A DNA stretch of 18,551 nucleotides, from positions 1 to 18,551 of the forward strand of contig JBLHKW010000106.1 in assembly GCA_047618565.1 (NCBI GenBank). The letters are read 5' to 3'. The notes below the pieces were generated by a model. It worked only from the letters and a program-made list of their open reading frames with translations, ran no database searches and had not been told where the DNA came from. This DNA is from JBLHKW01 sp047618565 (GTDB taxonomy: Bacteria; Planctomycetota; UBA1135; GCA-002686595). Of the stretch, positions 6,590-14,596 are shown in pieces (the first letter of the stretch is position 1; every line of letters starts with the position of its first letter). The translations under genes and the position numbers were made by a program.

Positions 6590-8017
6590 TCATGCACTGC
6601 AACTCCCGAGCTGCTCGCCCGTGACCGGCAGGTCCGCGGCCAGCCAGGCGTCGAAGCCGCCCGCGGTGTCGACGAGATTCGTGAACCCATCTGCCTGCAG
6701 CATGCTGATGGCCGCCATCGACCGGTAGCCTGACTTGCAGCAGACGAAGAGGCGCTGGTCACGCCGGAGCTCACCCTTGCGCGCGGCCAGCTCCGCGAGG
6801 GGCATGTGAAGCGCTCCTTCGACATGTCCGGATTCGAACTCGCCGCGCGTACGCACATCGAGCACGCGCGGGTCCCCTTCGGCGCCAGCGCTCGCCAGCT
6901 CCACCGCCACACCAGCGACGTCCATCTGGGAAGCGCCGCCAACCTGCGATGGATCCGAGGGCAACGCCTGCGGGCCACCGTCCAGATAACCGATCACCTT
7001 GTCGAGCCCGATACGTCCTAGCCGCAGGGCTGCCTCGCGCTCCTGTCCAGGCTCGGCCACGAGCACGATCGGCCGCTTCAAGTCGAGCAGGGTGCCCGCC
7101 CACGACGCGAACTTGCCGCCGAGTCCGATGTTCGTGCTTCCGGCTAGATGGGACTCCTTGAACGCCTGTCCCGGTCGCACGTCGAGCACCTGTGCGCCCT
7201 TCGACCGGGCCGCCAGAAAGGCCTCCAGGTTCAGCGCCACGAGGGCGCTCTCGAGCATGTCGGGCAGATTCGCATGTTCCTCGCGGTTCAGACCCGCCGT
7301 GACCGGGAAGTATGCGGGCGGCGGCATCAGGTTCGCGGTCACCAGCTCGACGAACTCGCCCTGCGGCATCTCGGCCAGGGCGTAGTTCGAAGCCAGCTGC
7401 GCGCCGATGGTGGAAGAGGTGTCCGTCGAGAGGTTCTTCCCACAAGCGGATCCGGCCCCGTGTCCCGGGTAGACGATCGTCTCGGGCGGCAGGGGCATGA
7501 GCTTCTGGCGCAGCGAGTCGTAGAGCATGACTCCGAGCTCGTCCGCGGTCACGCCGACCGAGGCCATCAGATCCGGACGCCCCACGTCGCCGATGAAGAG
7601 CGTGTCGCCCGTGAGCACCGCGTGCGGTGCACTTTCGCTCTGCTCGAGATCGAAGACCAGGATCGAGATCGACTCAGGAGTGTGGCCCGGGGTCTCGAGC
7701 GCTTCGAGACGCACCTTACCGAGGGCGAGCACGTCGCCGTCCGAGAGGGCCTCGAAGGGGTAGTCGGCCACGGCTCGCCGGCCGAGGTGCAGGGTCGCGC
7801 CGGTGCGCGCGACGAGCTCGAGATGTCCCGCGAGGAAGTCCGCGTGGAAGTGGGTCAGGATGACGTGTCGGATCGTCACGCCGTGATGTTCGGCCCGCTC
7901 GAGGTACAGATCCACATCCCGGCGCGGGTCGACGACCACGGCCGTGCCCTCCTCAGGATCCGCGATGAAGTACGAGGCCTGCGCCAGACAGTCGAGGTAG
8001 TGCTGTTCGAGAATCAT
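6590..8017 (-). CDS. CstB-like MBL-fold (persulfide dioxygenase type) plus two rhodanese domains
   Basis: A 475-aa cytosolic protein. Residues 1-245 form the MBL domain: THFHADF (H56, H58, D60), H112 in TPGHTPES, D138 in LTGDTLF and H186 in YPGHG. Phe61 replaces the last His of HxHxDH, as expected for mononuclear-iron ETHE1-like enzymes. Residues about 265-350 are a rhodanese-like domain whose active-site position reads VLVAEPGQER, with no cysteine, so it is probably catalytically dead. Residues about 383-468 are a second rhodanese with an intact loop, FVCCKSGYRS (Cys427). This order, MBL then inactive then active rhodanese, is that of CstB, which oxidises persulfides and handles thiosulfate. 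A role in sulfide or persulfide detoxification is therefore inferred. It lies 6 bp after the aldehyde dehydrogenase gene and overlaps the next MBL gene by ATGA, so it sits in a tight operon. Confidence 0.88.
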   Translation of the reverse strand: MILEQHYLDCLAQASYFIADPEEGTAVVVDPRRDVDLYLERAEHHGVTIRHVILTHFHADFLAGHLELVARTGATLHLGRRAVADYPFEALSDGDVLALGKVRLEALETPGHTPESISILVFDLEQSESAPHAVLTGDTLFIGDVGRPDLMASVGVTADELGVMLYDSLRQKLMPLPPETIVYPGHGAGSACGKNLSTDTSSTIGAQLASNYALAEMPQGEFVELVTANLMPPPAYFPVTAGLNREEHANLPDMLESALVALNLEAFLAARSKGAQVLDVRPGQAFKESHLAGSTNIGLGGKFASWAGTLLDLKRPIVLVAEPGQEREAALRLGRIGLDKVIGYLDGGPQALPSDPSQVGGASQMDVAGVAVELASAGAEGDPRVLDVRTRGEFESGHVEGALHMPLAELAARKGELRRDQRLFVCCKSGYRSMAAISMLQADGFTNLVDTAGGFDAWLAADLPVTGEQLGSCSA

Positions 8018-8023
8018 GGTGGA

Positions 8024-9439
8024 TCAAGCTCCGGACGACGCCGGGATGGCCGTGGAAATGGTCTTGGGTACGGTGAACTGGCGGTGGCCTTCGATGCCCC
8101 CGAGGAATCCGAAGCCCGACTGGCGCGCGCCCACCCAGGGCGTGCCCGAGCCGGCCGTGAGGTAGCGGTTGACGCCCACCTGGCCCGCGCGCAGTCCGCG
8201 CGCTACGCGCTGCCCGCGTTCGCGATCGGCGGTCCAGACGTTCGCGCCCAGTCCATACGGGGTGTCATTGGCAAGGCGGATGGCCTCCTGCTCGTCGCCG
8301 CTGAACGTCGTCAGGCTCACCACCGGGCCGAAGGTCTCGTCGGAGGAGAGCTGCATCTCCGTCTGCACTCCGGCCAGGACCGTGGCCGGATAGAAGAAAC
8401 CGTCGCCAGCATCCTCGTGCCCGCCCAGCAGAAGGCGCGCCCCGTCCCGGACAGCGCCGTCCACCTGCACGGAAACCTTGGCACGCTGCTCGCCACTCAC
8501 CATCGGGCCCATGCGGACGCTCTCGTCGAATCCATCCCCATGGGTCCACTGGCGGGCCTGCTCGACCACGCGCTCTTCGAAGTCCGCGGCGATACTCTCC
8601 GCGACATAGACGCGCTCGATGCTGCAGCAGACCTGGCCCGTGTTGCGCAACGAGTGGCGCGCGACGCATTCCGCGGCCGCGTCGAGGTCCGCATCCTCGA
8701 AGACGATCAACGGATCCTTGCCGCCCAGCTCCAGCACGAGCCGCTTCAGGCCCTCGCTCGCGCTCGCCATGATGTGCTGACCCGTGGCACGGCTGCCGAC
8801 GAAGCCGATCATGTCGACCTCCGCCGCCACGAGCTGTGCGCCGACGTCCCCGGCACCCTGGATCAGCGCCAGGACTCCCTGGGGAAGCGCCTTCTGGAAC
8901 AGCCGCGCCAGGAGCGCGCCACACAGAGGCACGTGCTCGCTGGGTTTGAACACGACCGTGTTGCCCGTCGCCAGGGCCGGAAAGAGGATCGTGACCGGCA
9001 TGCCCACGGGGAAATTCCAGGGCGTGATGGCCGCCACCACTCCGTGCGCCTCGCGCACGAGCACCGTGTCGGCAGCGCGGCTCTCGAACGCCTGGGGAGC
9101 GAGCGCCAGCTTGACCTCCGCGAGGATCTCGAGCGCATGGGCGGCGTAGCCCTCGGCCTCCTTGAGCGCCTCTGCCCGGGGCTTGCCCATCTCGCGCGTG
9201 ATCAGGTCCGCAAACTCGTCGGCGTGGTCCGCGATCCCGGCCGCCACCTGCGCGAGCAGCTCGCAGCGCGCGTCGAGATCGAGTGCGCGCCAGGCTGCAG
9301 AAGCCTCCTGCGCCGCCGCGACGGCCTGCGTGACCTCGGCCGCCGTGGCCACGGAAATGTCGGCCAGCTTCTCGCCCGTGGCCGGGTTGATATCCGCAAA
9401 ATGCGCCGCGCGCGTCTGGGTCGAACTTGAAGTCGTCAT
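8024..9439 (-). CDS. NAD(P)-dependent aldehyde dehydrogenase
   Basis: A 471-aa cytosolic member of the aldehyde dehydrogenase superfamily, oxidising an aldehyde to a carboxylate with NAD(P)+. Visible residues are N142 in TPWNFP (oxyanion hole), K165 in FKPSE (cofactor), the general base E237 in LELGGKDP, the catalytic Cys271 in NTGQVCC and the conserved DETFGPVVS in the C-terminal half. Length is typical of succinate-semialdehyde or general acyclic aldehyde dehydrogenases. The substrate cannot be assigned. It lies 8 bp after the SDR oxidoreductase gene and 6 bp before the CstB-like gene. This arrangement suggests one transcript handling a reactive aldehyde, perhaps produced by or competing with the SDR step; that link is inference. 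Confidence 0.93.
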   Translation of the reverse strand: MTTSSSTQTRAAHFADINPATGEKLADISVATAAEVTQAVAAAQEASAAWRALDLDARCELLAQVAAGIADHADEFADLITREMGKPRAEALKEAEGYAAHALEILAEVKLALAPQAFESRAADTVLVREAHGVVAAITPWNFPVGMPVTILFPALATGNTVVFKPSEHVPLCGALLARLFQKALPQGVLALIQGAGDVGAQLVAAEVDMIGFVGSRATGQHIMASASEGLKRLVLELGGKDPLIVFEDADLDAAAECVARHSLRNTGQVCCSIERVYVAESIAADFEERVVEQARQWTHGDGFDESVRMGPMVSGEQRAKVSVQVDGAVRDGARLLLGGHEDAGDGFFYPATVLAGVQTEMQLSSDETFGPVVSLTTFSGDEQEAIRLANDTPYGLGANVWTADRERGQRVARGLRAGQVGVNRYLTAGSGTPWVGARQSGFGFLGGIEGHRQFTVPKTISTAIPASSGA

Positions 9440-9447
9440 CGTGGTTC

Positions 9448-10173
9448 TCAGAGCATGTAGCCACCGGCTACGTCGATATTCTGGCCGGTCACATGGCCGG
9501 CTTCGGGCGAGGTCAGCCAGAGCGCGGCACGCGCCAGGTCGCCGGCGCTACCCGGACGGCCGAGCGGGATCGAGTCCAGGCGCTGTGCGTCCAGGGTAGC
9601 GTCGTGTGCGCCATCGTGCGGAACGAGCCCGGGCGAGACCATGTTGAAACGCACGCCAAAGGGCGCCTCCTCGCGTGCCAGGGAGCGCATCAGCACGAGT
9701 AGCGCGGTCTTGGCCGCGGTGTACGCAGCGGTCGCCGTGCGCGCGCGCAGGCTCTCGATGCCAGCGCAGCCCAGGAACAGTCCACAGCCCGCGCTCGCCC
9801 GCAGTACTTCACGCGCAGCCGACGCGAGCATGAAGGCGCTCGTGACGTTGTTCAGGAACAGGTGATCGAATTCCGCGCGGGTGACGTCAGCCAGTGGCCC
9901 GAAGACCACATCCCCCACCGCGTGCACCAGCACATCCAGCCCCTGATCCGCCTCCACGATGCGCGCGACCAGCTCGCGCACCTGATCCTCATCCGTGACG
10001 TCGGCCTGATGGACGCGCCCCGGAAACTCCCGCTCCAGCTCGGCCTGCTCGGACTCGGAACGGAACCACACCACGTGCACGCGCGCGCCGCCCCCGGCCA
10101 GGGTGCGTGCGATCTCACGCCCGATGCCACGGGTGGCTCCGGTGACGAGGCTGACGGGGGACTGGGACGCCAT
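9448..10173 (-). CDS. short-chain dehydrogenase/reductase with altered catalytic Ser position
   Basis: A 241-aa classical-type SDR with an N-terminal Rossmann fold. The cofactor motif is TGATRGIG (11-18), the catalytic pair is Y151 and K155 in AYTAAK, and N109 sits in FLNNV. The C-terminal VTGQNIDVAGGYML is typical of FabG-like members. Two features are odd. The usual NNAG motif is replaced by HAVG (84-87). The conserved catalytic serine, normally in an I-x-S-S context about 13 residues before the Tyr, is not there: the region reads LFLGCAGIES, with Cys136 at the best-aligned place and a possible two-residue insertion. Activity may be changed or lost. It heads the SDR-ALDH-CstB-like run and may have its own leaderless promoter in the 76-bp gap after lepB. 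Confidence 0.88.
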   Translation of the reverse strand: MASQSPVSLVTGATRGIGREIARTLAGGGARVHVVWFRSESEQAELEREFPGRVHQADVTDEDQVRELVARIVEADQGLDVLVHAVGDVVFGPLADVTRAEFDHLFLNNVTSAFMLASAAREVLRASAGCGLFLGCAGIESLRARTATAAYTAAKTALLVLMRSLAREEAPFGVRFNMVSPGLVPHDGAHDATLDAQRLDSIPLGRPGSAGDLARAALWLTSPEAGHVTGQNIDVAGGYML

Positions 10174-10179
10174 GGCCCC

Positions 10180-10185
10180 ATACTA
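10180..10185 (-). promoter_or_regulatory. putative -10 element of a leaderless promoter for the SDR gene
   Basis: Read on the minus strand, TAGTAT lies 6 nt before the SDR ATG at 10173, so transcription would begin at the start codon. It matches the -10 consensus at T1, A2, A5 and T6. No Shine-Dalgarno sequence and no convincing -35 are present. The geometry is nearly the same as at the FAH gene. Confidence 0.4.
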
Positions 10186-10249
10186 GTCGTCCTGACCGCG
10201 GAGTTCGCGCCAAAGAGGTCTGATTCCGCGGCGCTCGGCCGACGGTCGG

Positions 10250-10930
10250 CTACTCGACCCAGCCGGCGCGCCCCAGGGGCCACAACCGGAAGCGGACCTT
10301 GCCACGCAATAGCCCCATGTCGACCTGGCCGAACTCCCGGCTATCCGAGCTGCGTAGGCGGTTGTCACCGAGTACGAAGACGTGGTGCGGCTTCACCGTG
10401 GCCGACATGTGGGTGTACGGGTCGGCGAACTCCGCATTGACGTAGGGCTCGTCGAAGAGCTTGCCGTTCACGTAGACCTGATCGCCGCGGATGCTCACCT
10501 CGTCACCCGGAAGGCCGACGACGCGCTTGATGTAGTCGAGGCTGGGATCGAGCGGGTAGCGCAGGACCACGATGTCTCCGCGCTCGACCTCTGAGAACAT
10601 GTAGCTCAGGTGGTCGACCAGGATGCGGTCGCGGTCGTGGATCCCGGGCTTCATGGAGCTGCCGCGCACCTCGGAGAAGTTGAAAAGGAGCCCCCAGACC
10701 AGGACCAGGATGAAAAGCGCCTTGGCGCTGCTCGAGAGGACGCGACGACCGCGCGCACGCACGGTCCGGATGTCGTCGACCCGTGTACGCAGGCTGACCG
10801 CGCTGCGCGGCCACGGGGGTGCCGGCTCGAGCGGGGGCCTGAGCAGGTCGAGGGGAGCGCCCTCGGCGGCACGCTCTCGGATCACTCCGGCCGGGGTGGG
10901 CGGAGGCTGGGGGGGCAGCTGGGACACCAT
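10250..10930 (-). CDS. lepB: signal peptidase I
   Basis: A 226-aa type I signal peptidase that cleaves signal peptides of exported proteins at the outer face of the inner membrane. Residues 1-66 are a proline- and arginine-rich cytosolic tail, 69-84 (AKALFILVLVWGLLF) a single membrane anchor, and the rest the S26 catalytic domain. Box B is GSSMKPGI with nucleophile Ser92. Box D is YIKRVVGLPGD with general base Lys135. Box E is VLGDNRLRSSDSREFG. It has one anchor rather than the two of E. coli LepB, and it is compact. The SDR gene follows after 76 bp. The start is not firm: GGAG directly abuts the ATG, with no spacing, and lies in a hairpin arm (see 10931-10948). Confidence 0.93.
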   Translation of the reverse strand: MVSQLPPQPPPTPAGVIRERAAEGAPLDLLRPPLEPAPPWPRSAVSLRTRVDDIRTVRARGRRVLSSSAKALFILVLVWGLLFNFSEVRGSSMKPGIHDRDRILVDHLSYMFSEVERGDIVVLRYPLDPSLDYIKRVVGLPGDEVSIRGDQVYVNGKLFDEPYVNAEFADPYTHMSATVKPHHVFVLGDNRLRSSDSREFGQVDMGLLRGKVRFRLWPLGRAGWVE

Positions 10931-10948
10931 CTCCGACGCTTATCGGAG
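10931..10948 (-). promoter_or_regulatory. perfect 6-bp hairpin abutting the lepB start codon
   Basis: CTCCGA-CGCTTA-TCGGAG on the plus strand. In lepB mRNA the 3' arm ends in GGAG and touches the AUG, so the only Shine-Dalgarno-like sequence would be paired. It could limit lepB translation. This is inference; a 6-bp stem can arise by chance. Confidence 0.3.
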
Positions 10949-11014
10949 CCCACGCTCGCCGGTCTTAACCACGCTTGGGGAATCAGGGCGGTTCTACGAC
11001 GGAGTTCCAATGGC

Positions 11015-11020
11015 TACGCT
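11015..11020 (+). promoter_or_regulatory. weak candidate -10 element for the M24-ABC operon
   Basis: TACGCT in the context GGCTACGCTC resembles the GCTATAGTC context before the FAH gene. It lies 51 nt upstream of the M24 ATG in the 141-bp divergent gap between lepB and the operon. No good -35 is seen. Offered only because the operon must have a start of transcription near here. Confidence 0.25.
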
Positions 11021-11071
11021 CTGGGTCAGCGCCCGCCAACCACCCCGGCCGACCCCCCGCAGCACCATCCC

Positions 11072-12430
11072 ATGAACGCCCCTGGAACCGAGCCGACGCC
11101 CCCCATCGACCCCAAGCGCCACACCCGACGTGCACTGCTCCAGGGCACCTTCGCGGCCGGCGCCGCGGCAACGGCCGGACTGGGCAGCGGCTGCAGGTCG
11201 GCCCAGACCGGCCCGGAGGGTGGCGATTCCGCCGCGCAGGACGAACGTGGCGCCCTGAAGGAGCTCTTCGCTCACCTCTCGGACCAGCGCAGCAGCGTCG
11301 AGCCGATCAGCAGCGCGGAACGTGCGGCGCGGCGCGCGCGACTCGCGGGCGTGATGGATCGCGCCGGCGTCGACGCGCTGGTCATGGAGGCTGGCGCCAC
11401 GATGACCTACCTGTCCGGAATTCGCTGGGGGCACTCCGAGCGGCTGTTCGCCCTGGTCGTTCTGGCGAGTGGAAAACATTTCTGGGTGTGCCCGGCCTTC
11501 GAGGCGGAGCGTGCGCGCCTGAGCATCGAGGCCGAGGACGGACCGGGCGGCGAGATCCTCACCTGGCAGGAGCACGAGTATCCCTTCGAGCCCCTCGCGA
11601 GCGCGCTGCGGGAGCACGGAGCCGTGCGCCTCGGCGTCGAGCCCTCCCTGCGCCAGCGATTCGTCGCCGGCATGCAAGCTGCCCATGGACCCGAGAACGT
11701 CGGCACCGCCCTCGACGTGGTCGTCGAACTGCGCGGGCGCAAGGACGAGCACGAGCAGGCCCTGCTACGGCGCGCGAACGAGCTCACGCAGCAGGCCATC
11801 GTCGCCGCTAACGAACATGTGCGCGAGGGCATGACGCGCACCCAGGTGGCGGCGCTCATGCGCACCGCGCAGCAGACGCTCGGACTCGAGAGTGTCTGGA
11901 CCCTGGCCCTGGTCGGACCGGCCTCCGCCTACCCGCACGGTGGCGCGCATCAACCGCCGCTCGAACGGGGCGACGTGATCCTGGTCGACACGGGCGGTTC
12001 CTTGCACGGCTACCAGAGTGACAACACGCGCTCGTGGATCTTCGACGCACCGGTTCCTGCGCGGGTCGAGGAGGTCTGGAACGTCGTGCGCGATGCCCAG
12101 AAGCTGGCCTTCGAGGCGATCCGGCCCGGGCGTCCCTGCCGCGACATCGATCGCGTAGCGCGCGCGCGCATCGGGGCCGGGGGATTCGGGTCCGGCTACG
12201 AGACCTTTACCCACCGCCTGGGCCATGGCATCGGGCTCGAAGGCCACGAGGATCCTTACTTCGACGGAGGCTCGGACGTGATCCTGGCGCCGGGCATGAC
12301 GCTCTCCAACGAGCCGGGCATCTACCTGTACGGCGAGTTCGGGATTCGCATCGAGGACATCGTCGTGGTGACGGCCAGCGGCGCGGACCACTACGGCACC
12401 TGGCAGCGATCCCCCGCTTCTCCGGTCTGA
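11072..12430 (+). CDS. Tat-exported M24 family metallopeptidase (Xaa-Pro aminopeptidase-like), probable lipoprotein
   Basis: A 452-aa protein. The N-terminus has a twin-arginine motif, HTRRALLQG (R19, R20), followed by a hydrophobic Ala/Gly stretch and a variant lipobox, LGSGC (Cys41), pointing to folded export and perhaps lipid anchoring. A creatinase-like N-terminal domain covers about 85-215. The pita-bread catalytic domain covers about 228-440, with all five metal ligands: D306 (VDTGG), D317 (SDNTR), H385 (HRLGHGIG), E414 (NEPG) and E428 (RIED). It should cleave the bond before proline at peptide N-termini, outside the cytoplasm. Start choice: the frame extends upstream, but the ATG at 11072 places the Tat signal at the N-terminus. 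Only 2 bp separate it from the ABC permease gene, so it is the first gene of that operon and may process a peptide linked to the transporter. Confidence 0.9.
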   Translation: MNAPGTEPTPPIDPKRHTRRALLQGTFAAGAAATAGLGSGCRSAQTGPEGGDSAAQDERGALKELFAHLSDQRSSVEPISSAERAARRARLAGVMDRAGVDALVMEAGATMTYLSGIRWGHSERLFALVVLASGKHFWVCPAFEAERARLSIEAEDGPGGEILTWQEHEYPFEPLASALREHGAVRLGVEPSLRQRFVAGMQAAHGPENVGTALDVVVELRGRKDEHEQALLRRANELTQQAIVAANEHVREGMTRTQVAALMRTAQQTLGLESVWTLALVGPASAYPHGGAHQPPLERGDVILVDTGGSLHGYQSDNTRSWIFDAPVPARVEEVWNVVRDAQKLAFEAIRPGRPCRDIDRVARARIGAGGFGSGYETFTHRLGHGIGLEGHEDPYFDGGSDVILAPGMTLSNEPGIYLYGEFGIRIEDIVVVTASGADHYGTWQRSPASPV

Positions 12431-12432
12431 CC

Positions 12433-13785
12433 ATGGGTGGACCTCACCTCGAAGCGGTGTGGGAGATCGCGCGCAAGGAACTGCGCACGAGTTTCCGCGA
12501 TCGACAGACGACCCTGTACGCGCTCGTGCTGCCCCTGTGCATGTACCCAGTGCTGTTCTGGCTGATGATCCAGGGCTTCCTCGTGGTGCAGGGCAAGAAG
12601 GAGCACACGCAGGTGACCGTGGGCGTGGTGGCGCAGGCGCTCGAACACGTCACACCGGAACTCGAACAGACCCTGACCCGCAAACCCGAGGACGAAGATT
12701 CAGGTCCCGACGACGGCGCGCCGATGGACCGCATCAACGTCGTTGACCTCGAGCGCTTCGGCCGGGCAGCCGACCTCGCCGCAGCGCGCGCTTGGATGAC
12801 GGAGGATGCGGACAGCGCCGATCAAGGGGATCCCTCCGCCGAGCGTCCGGATGCCGTGCTATACCTGCCCACACCGAGCGGCAGCGACGAATCAGACCCG
12901 ATCAACCGCGCGCAGCTCTTCTACGACAGCACCCGCGGCCGCTCGGACACCGCGCGCAAGCGCATCGAGTCGCGCCTGCCCGAGATCATCGATGCACGCC
13001 GCGCCGAACGCGCCCGCTCCAGGGGCTTCGACCCCGCACAGCTCACGCCGCTCTCAGTCGAGAAGCACGACATCGCCCCGGTCGAGGACAAGGGTGCGCT
13101 GATCCTGTCCCTCATGCTGCCGATGCTGCTGGTGATGATGACAGTCATGGGCGCCTTCTTCCCCGCGGTGGATCTGACCGCCGGCGAGAAGGAACGCAAG
13201 ACTGCAGAGACGACGCTGCTGCTACCCATCCCGCGTACAGCGATCCACGAGGGCAAGATCGTCGCGGTGGCCGCGACCGCGGTGCTCGCCACGGTCCTGA
13301 ACCTGATCGCCCTCGGCCTTTCGGCAGAGCACCTGCTCGCAAGCCTGATGCGCGGAACGGATGTGCGCATCCAGCTCCCTGTGCTCGCGCTGCTGTCCAT
13401 CGTCCCGCTCGCCGTCCTGTACACCTTCTTCGTCAGCGCCGTCTTGACCGGTATCGCGGGATTGGCCGCATCCTTCAAGGAAGGCCAGGCGCTGCTCGGC
13501 CCGGCCCAGATGCTGTTCATTTTCCCGGCCATGGCCGTCGCCCTGCCGGGCCTCGAGCTCAACGTCGCCACCGCCTGGATTCCCGTCGTCAACGTGGCCC
13601 TGGCCTTCCGCGCCATGCTGCTCGGCCAGGCGCTCTACCTCGAGTACCTGCTGACGGCGGTCGCCCTGGTCATCTACGCCTGGCTCGCGATCCGCATCGC
13701 CGTGCGCCTGCTGGCGCACGAGACCGTGCTGCTGTCCGGCAAGACGATCCCCATCAAACGCCTGTTCTCCCTGCTCCGTCCCTGA
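12433..13785 (+). CDS. NatB-like ABC transporter permease (ABC-2 type)
   Basis: A 450-aa membrane protein of the ABC-2/NatB type. One membrane helix lies at about 29-52 (ALVLPLCMYPVLFWLMIQGF). A large extracytoplasmic domain of about 165 residues follows, rich in acidic residues (RKPEDEDSGPDDG). A cluster of helices from about residue 217 onward completes it. The intracellular helix signature DLTAGEKERKTAETTLLLP is the GE-x-E-R-x-T-x-E-x-L-L motif of these exporters. The start is ATG at 12433, since the frame runs open upstream through the M24 gene. It lies 2 bp after that gene and 8 bp before the ATPase, so all are co-transcribed. It should pair with the second permease (14597-16642) to form an asymmetric exporter. 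The substrate is unknown; sodium export, as in Bacillus NatAB, is one option. Confidence 0.9.
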   Translation: MGGPHLEAVWEIARKELRTSFRDRQTTLYALVLPLCMYPVLFWLMIQGFLVVQGKKEHTQVTVGVVAQALEHVTPELEQTLTRKPEDEDSGPDDGAPMDRINVVDLERFGRAADLAAARAWMTEDADSADQGDPSAERPDAVLYLPTPSGSDESDPINRAQLFYDSTRGRSDTARKRIESRLPEIIDARRAERARSRGFDPAQLTPLSVEKHDIAPVEDKGALILSLMLPMLLVMMTVMGAFFPAVDLTAGEKERKTAETTLLLPIPRTAIHEGKIVAVAATAVLATVLNLIALGLSAEHLLASLMRGTDVRIQLPVLALLSIVPLAVLYTFFVSAVLTGIAGLAASFKEGQALLGPAQMLFIFPAMAVALPGLELNVATAWIPVVNVALAFRAMLLGQALYLEYLLTAVALVIYAWLAIRIAVRLLAHETVLLSGKTIPIKRLFSLLRP

Positions 13786-13793
13786 ACCTGTCC

Positions 13794-14585
13794 ATGAGCA
13801 CGCAACACAGCGACACCCTGGCCATCCAGGCCCAGGGCCTGCGCAAGACCTTCCACGATCCGCAGCGCGGTGAAGTCGAGGCCGTACGCGGTCTGGACCT
13901 GGACTGCCAACGCGGGGAAATCTACGGATTGCTCGGCCCGAACGGCGCCGGCAAGACGACCACCCTGCGCATGCTCGCGACGATCCTCTCACCGACCGCG
14001 GGCAGCGCCGCGATCGATGGCATCGACGTGGCCAGCGATCCGCTCGAGGTGCGCCGCCGGATCGGCTTCCTCTCGGGCTCGACCGGACTCTACGCGCGGC
14101 TGACGGCGCGCGAGACCCTGCGCTACTTCGGCCGCATGCACGGCATCGCGGCTGCGCCCCTCGAGGCGCGCGTCGACGAGCTGATCGAGGCCTTCGACAT
14201 GGGCGCGTTTGCGGACGGACGCTGCGAGGCCCTCTCCACCGGGCAGAAGCAGCGCGTCTCGATCGCACGCGCGGTGCTGCACGATCCGCCGGTGCTGATT
14301 CTGGACGAGCCCACCACCGGCCTCGATATCCTGGCCTCCAGCGCGATGATCGACTTCATCGAGTCCCGTCGCCGCGCGGGCACGTGCGTGCTGTTCAGCA
14401 CGCACATCCTGTCCGAGGCCGAGCGCCTGTGCGACAGGATCGGAGTGATCTTCGACGGACGCATGCTGGCCGTCGGAACCCTGAAGGAGCTGCAGGAGCG
14501 GACCGGTGAAGAGTGGCTCGAGAACATCTTCAAGGCGCTCGTCCGGGACGCCGATGGCGTCGCCCGTGGAGAGCCCACCCCGTGA
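13794..14585 (+). CDS. NatA-like ABC transporter ATP-binding protein
   Basis: A 263-aa ATPase subunit. Walker A is GPNGAGKTT (48-56). The Q-loop region reads GFLSGSTGLYARLT, without the usual glutamine, a feature I associate with the NatA group. The signature is LSTGQKQRVSIARA (148-160), Walker B with catalytic Glu is VLILDEPTTGLD (167-178), and the switch histidine is H204 in FSTHILSEAE. It powers the two permeases encoded on either side. The start is ATG at 13794, which leaves an 8-bp gap to the previous stop; the longer upstream frame is non-coding. Its TGA overlaps a possible GTG start of the next gene (GTGA at 14582-14585). All catalytic parts except the Q-loop Gln are intact. Confidence 0.93.
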   Translation: MSTQHSDTLAIQAQGLRKTFHDPQRGEVEAVRGLDLDCQRGEIYGLLGPNGAGKTTTLRMLATILSPTAGSAAIDGIDVASDPLEVRRRIGFLSGSTGLYARLTARETLRYFGRMHGIAAAPLEARVDELIEAFDMGAFADGRCEALSTGQKQRVSIARAVLHDPPVLILDEPTTGLDILASSAMIDFIESRRRAGTCVLFSTHILSEAERLCDRIGVIFDGRMLAVGTLKELQERTGEEWLENIFKALVRDADGVARGEPTP

Positions 14586-14596
14586 GGGACTCCAGG

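Larger units (their letters stand above)
5533..6593 (-). pseudogene. MBL-fold metal-dependent hydrolase, disrupted by a 193-bp foldback element
   Basis: The gene is read right to left in two pieces. The N-terminal piece (6593 to about 6314) starts MNRFHLLGIAGLLALSS, a signal peptide, and runs to APFDDIDLA. The C-terminal piece (6120 to 5533) continues LVSHAHADHF and ends RFDGN. They are separated by the element at 6121-6313 plus a duplicated CTAG. Deleting these 197 bp (a +2 frame change) gives one open frame of 288 codons including stop, with all expected metallo-beta-lactamase ligands: HxHxDH at the junction, the His of IPHAG, the Asp of HIGDADG and the His of IHIPP. As found, translation runs through the element and stops at the TAG of the left CTAG copy. 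The intact protein would be an exported MBL hydrolase of unknown substrate. The ATG overlaps the stop of the CstB-like gene (ATGA) and has GGGAG 9 nt upstream. No other lesion is seen, so the disruption looks recent. Confidence 0.9.

Noticed and set aside
7148..9430. 760-aa plus-strand open frame opposite the CstB-like and aldehyde dehydrogenase genes
   Set aside because: It lacks any recognisable domain, is rich in Arg/His/Gly as expected for the antisense frame of high-GC genes, and covers two clearly real genes.
10610..11071. N-terminal extension of the M24 frame over the lepB gene
   Set aside because: The upstream part is antisense to lepB, and the Tat signal places the true start at 11072.
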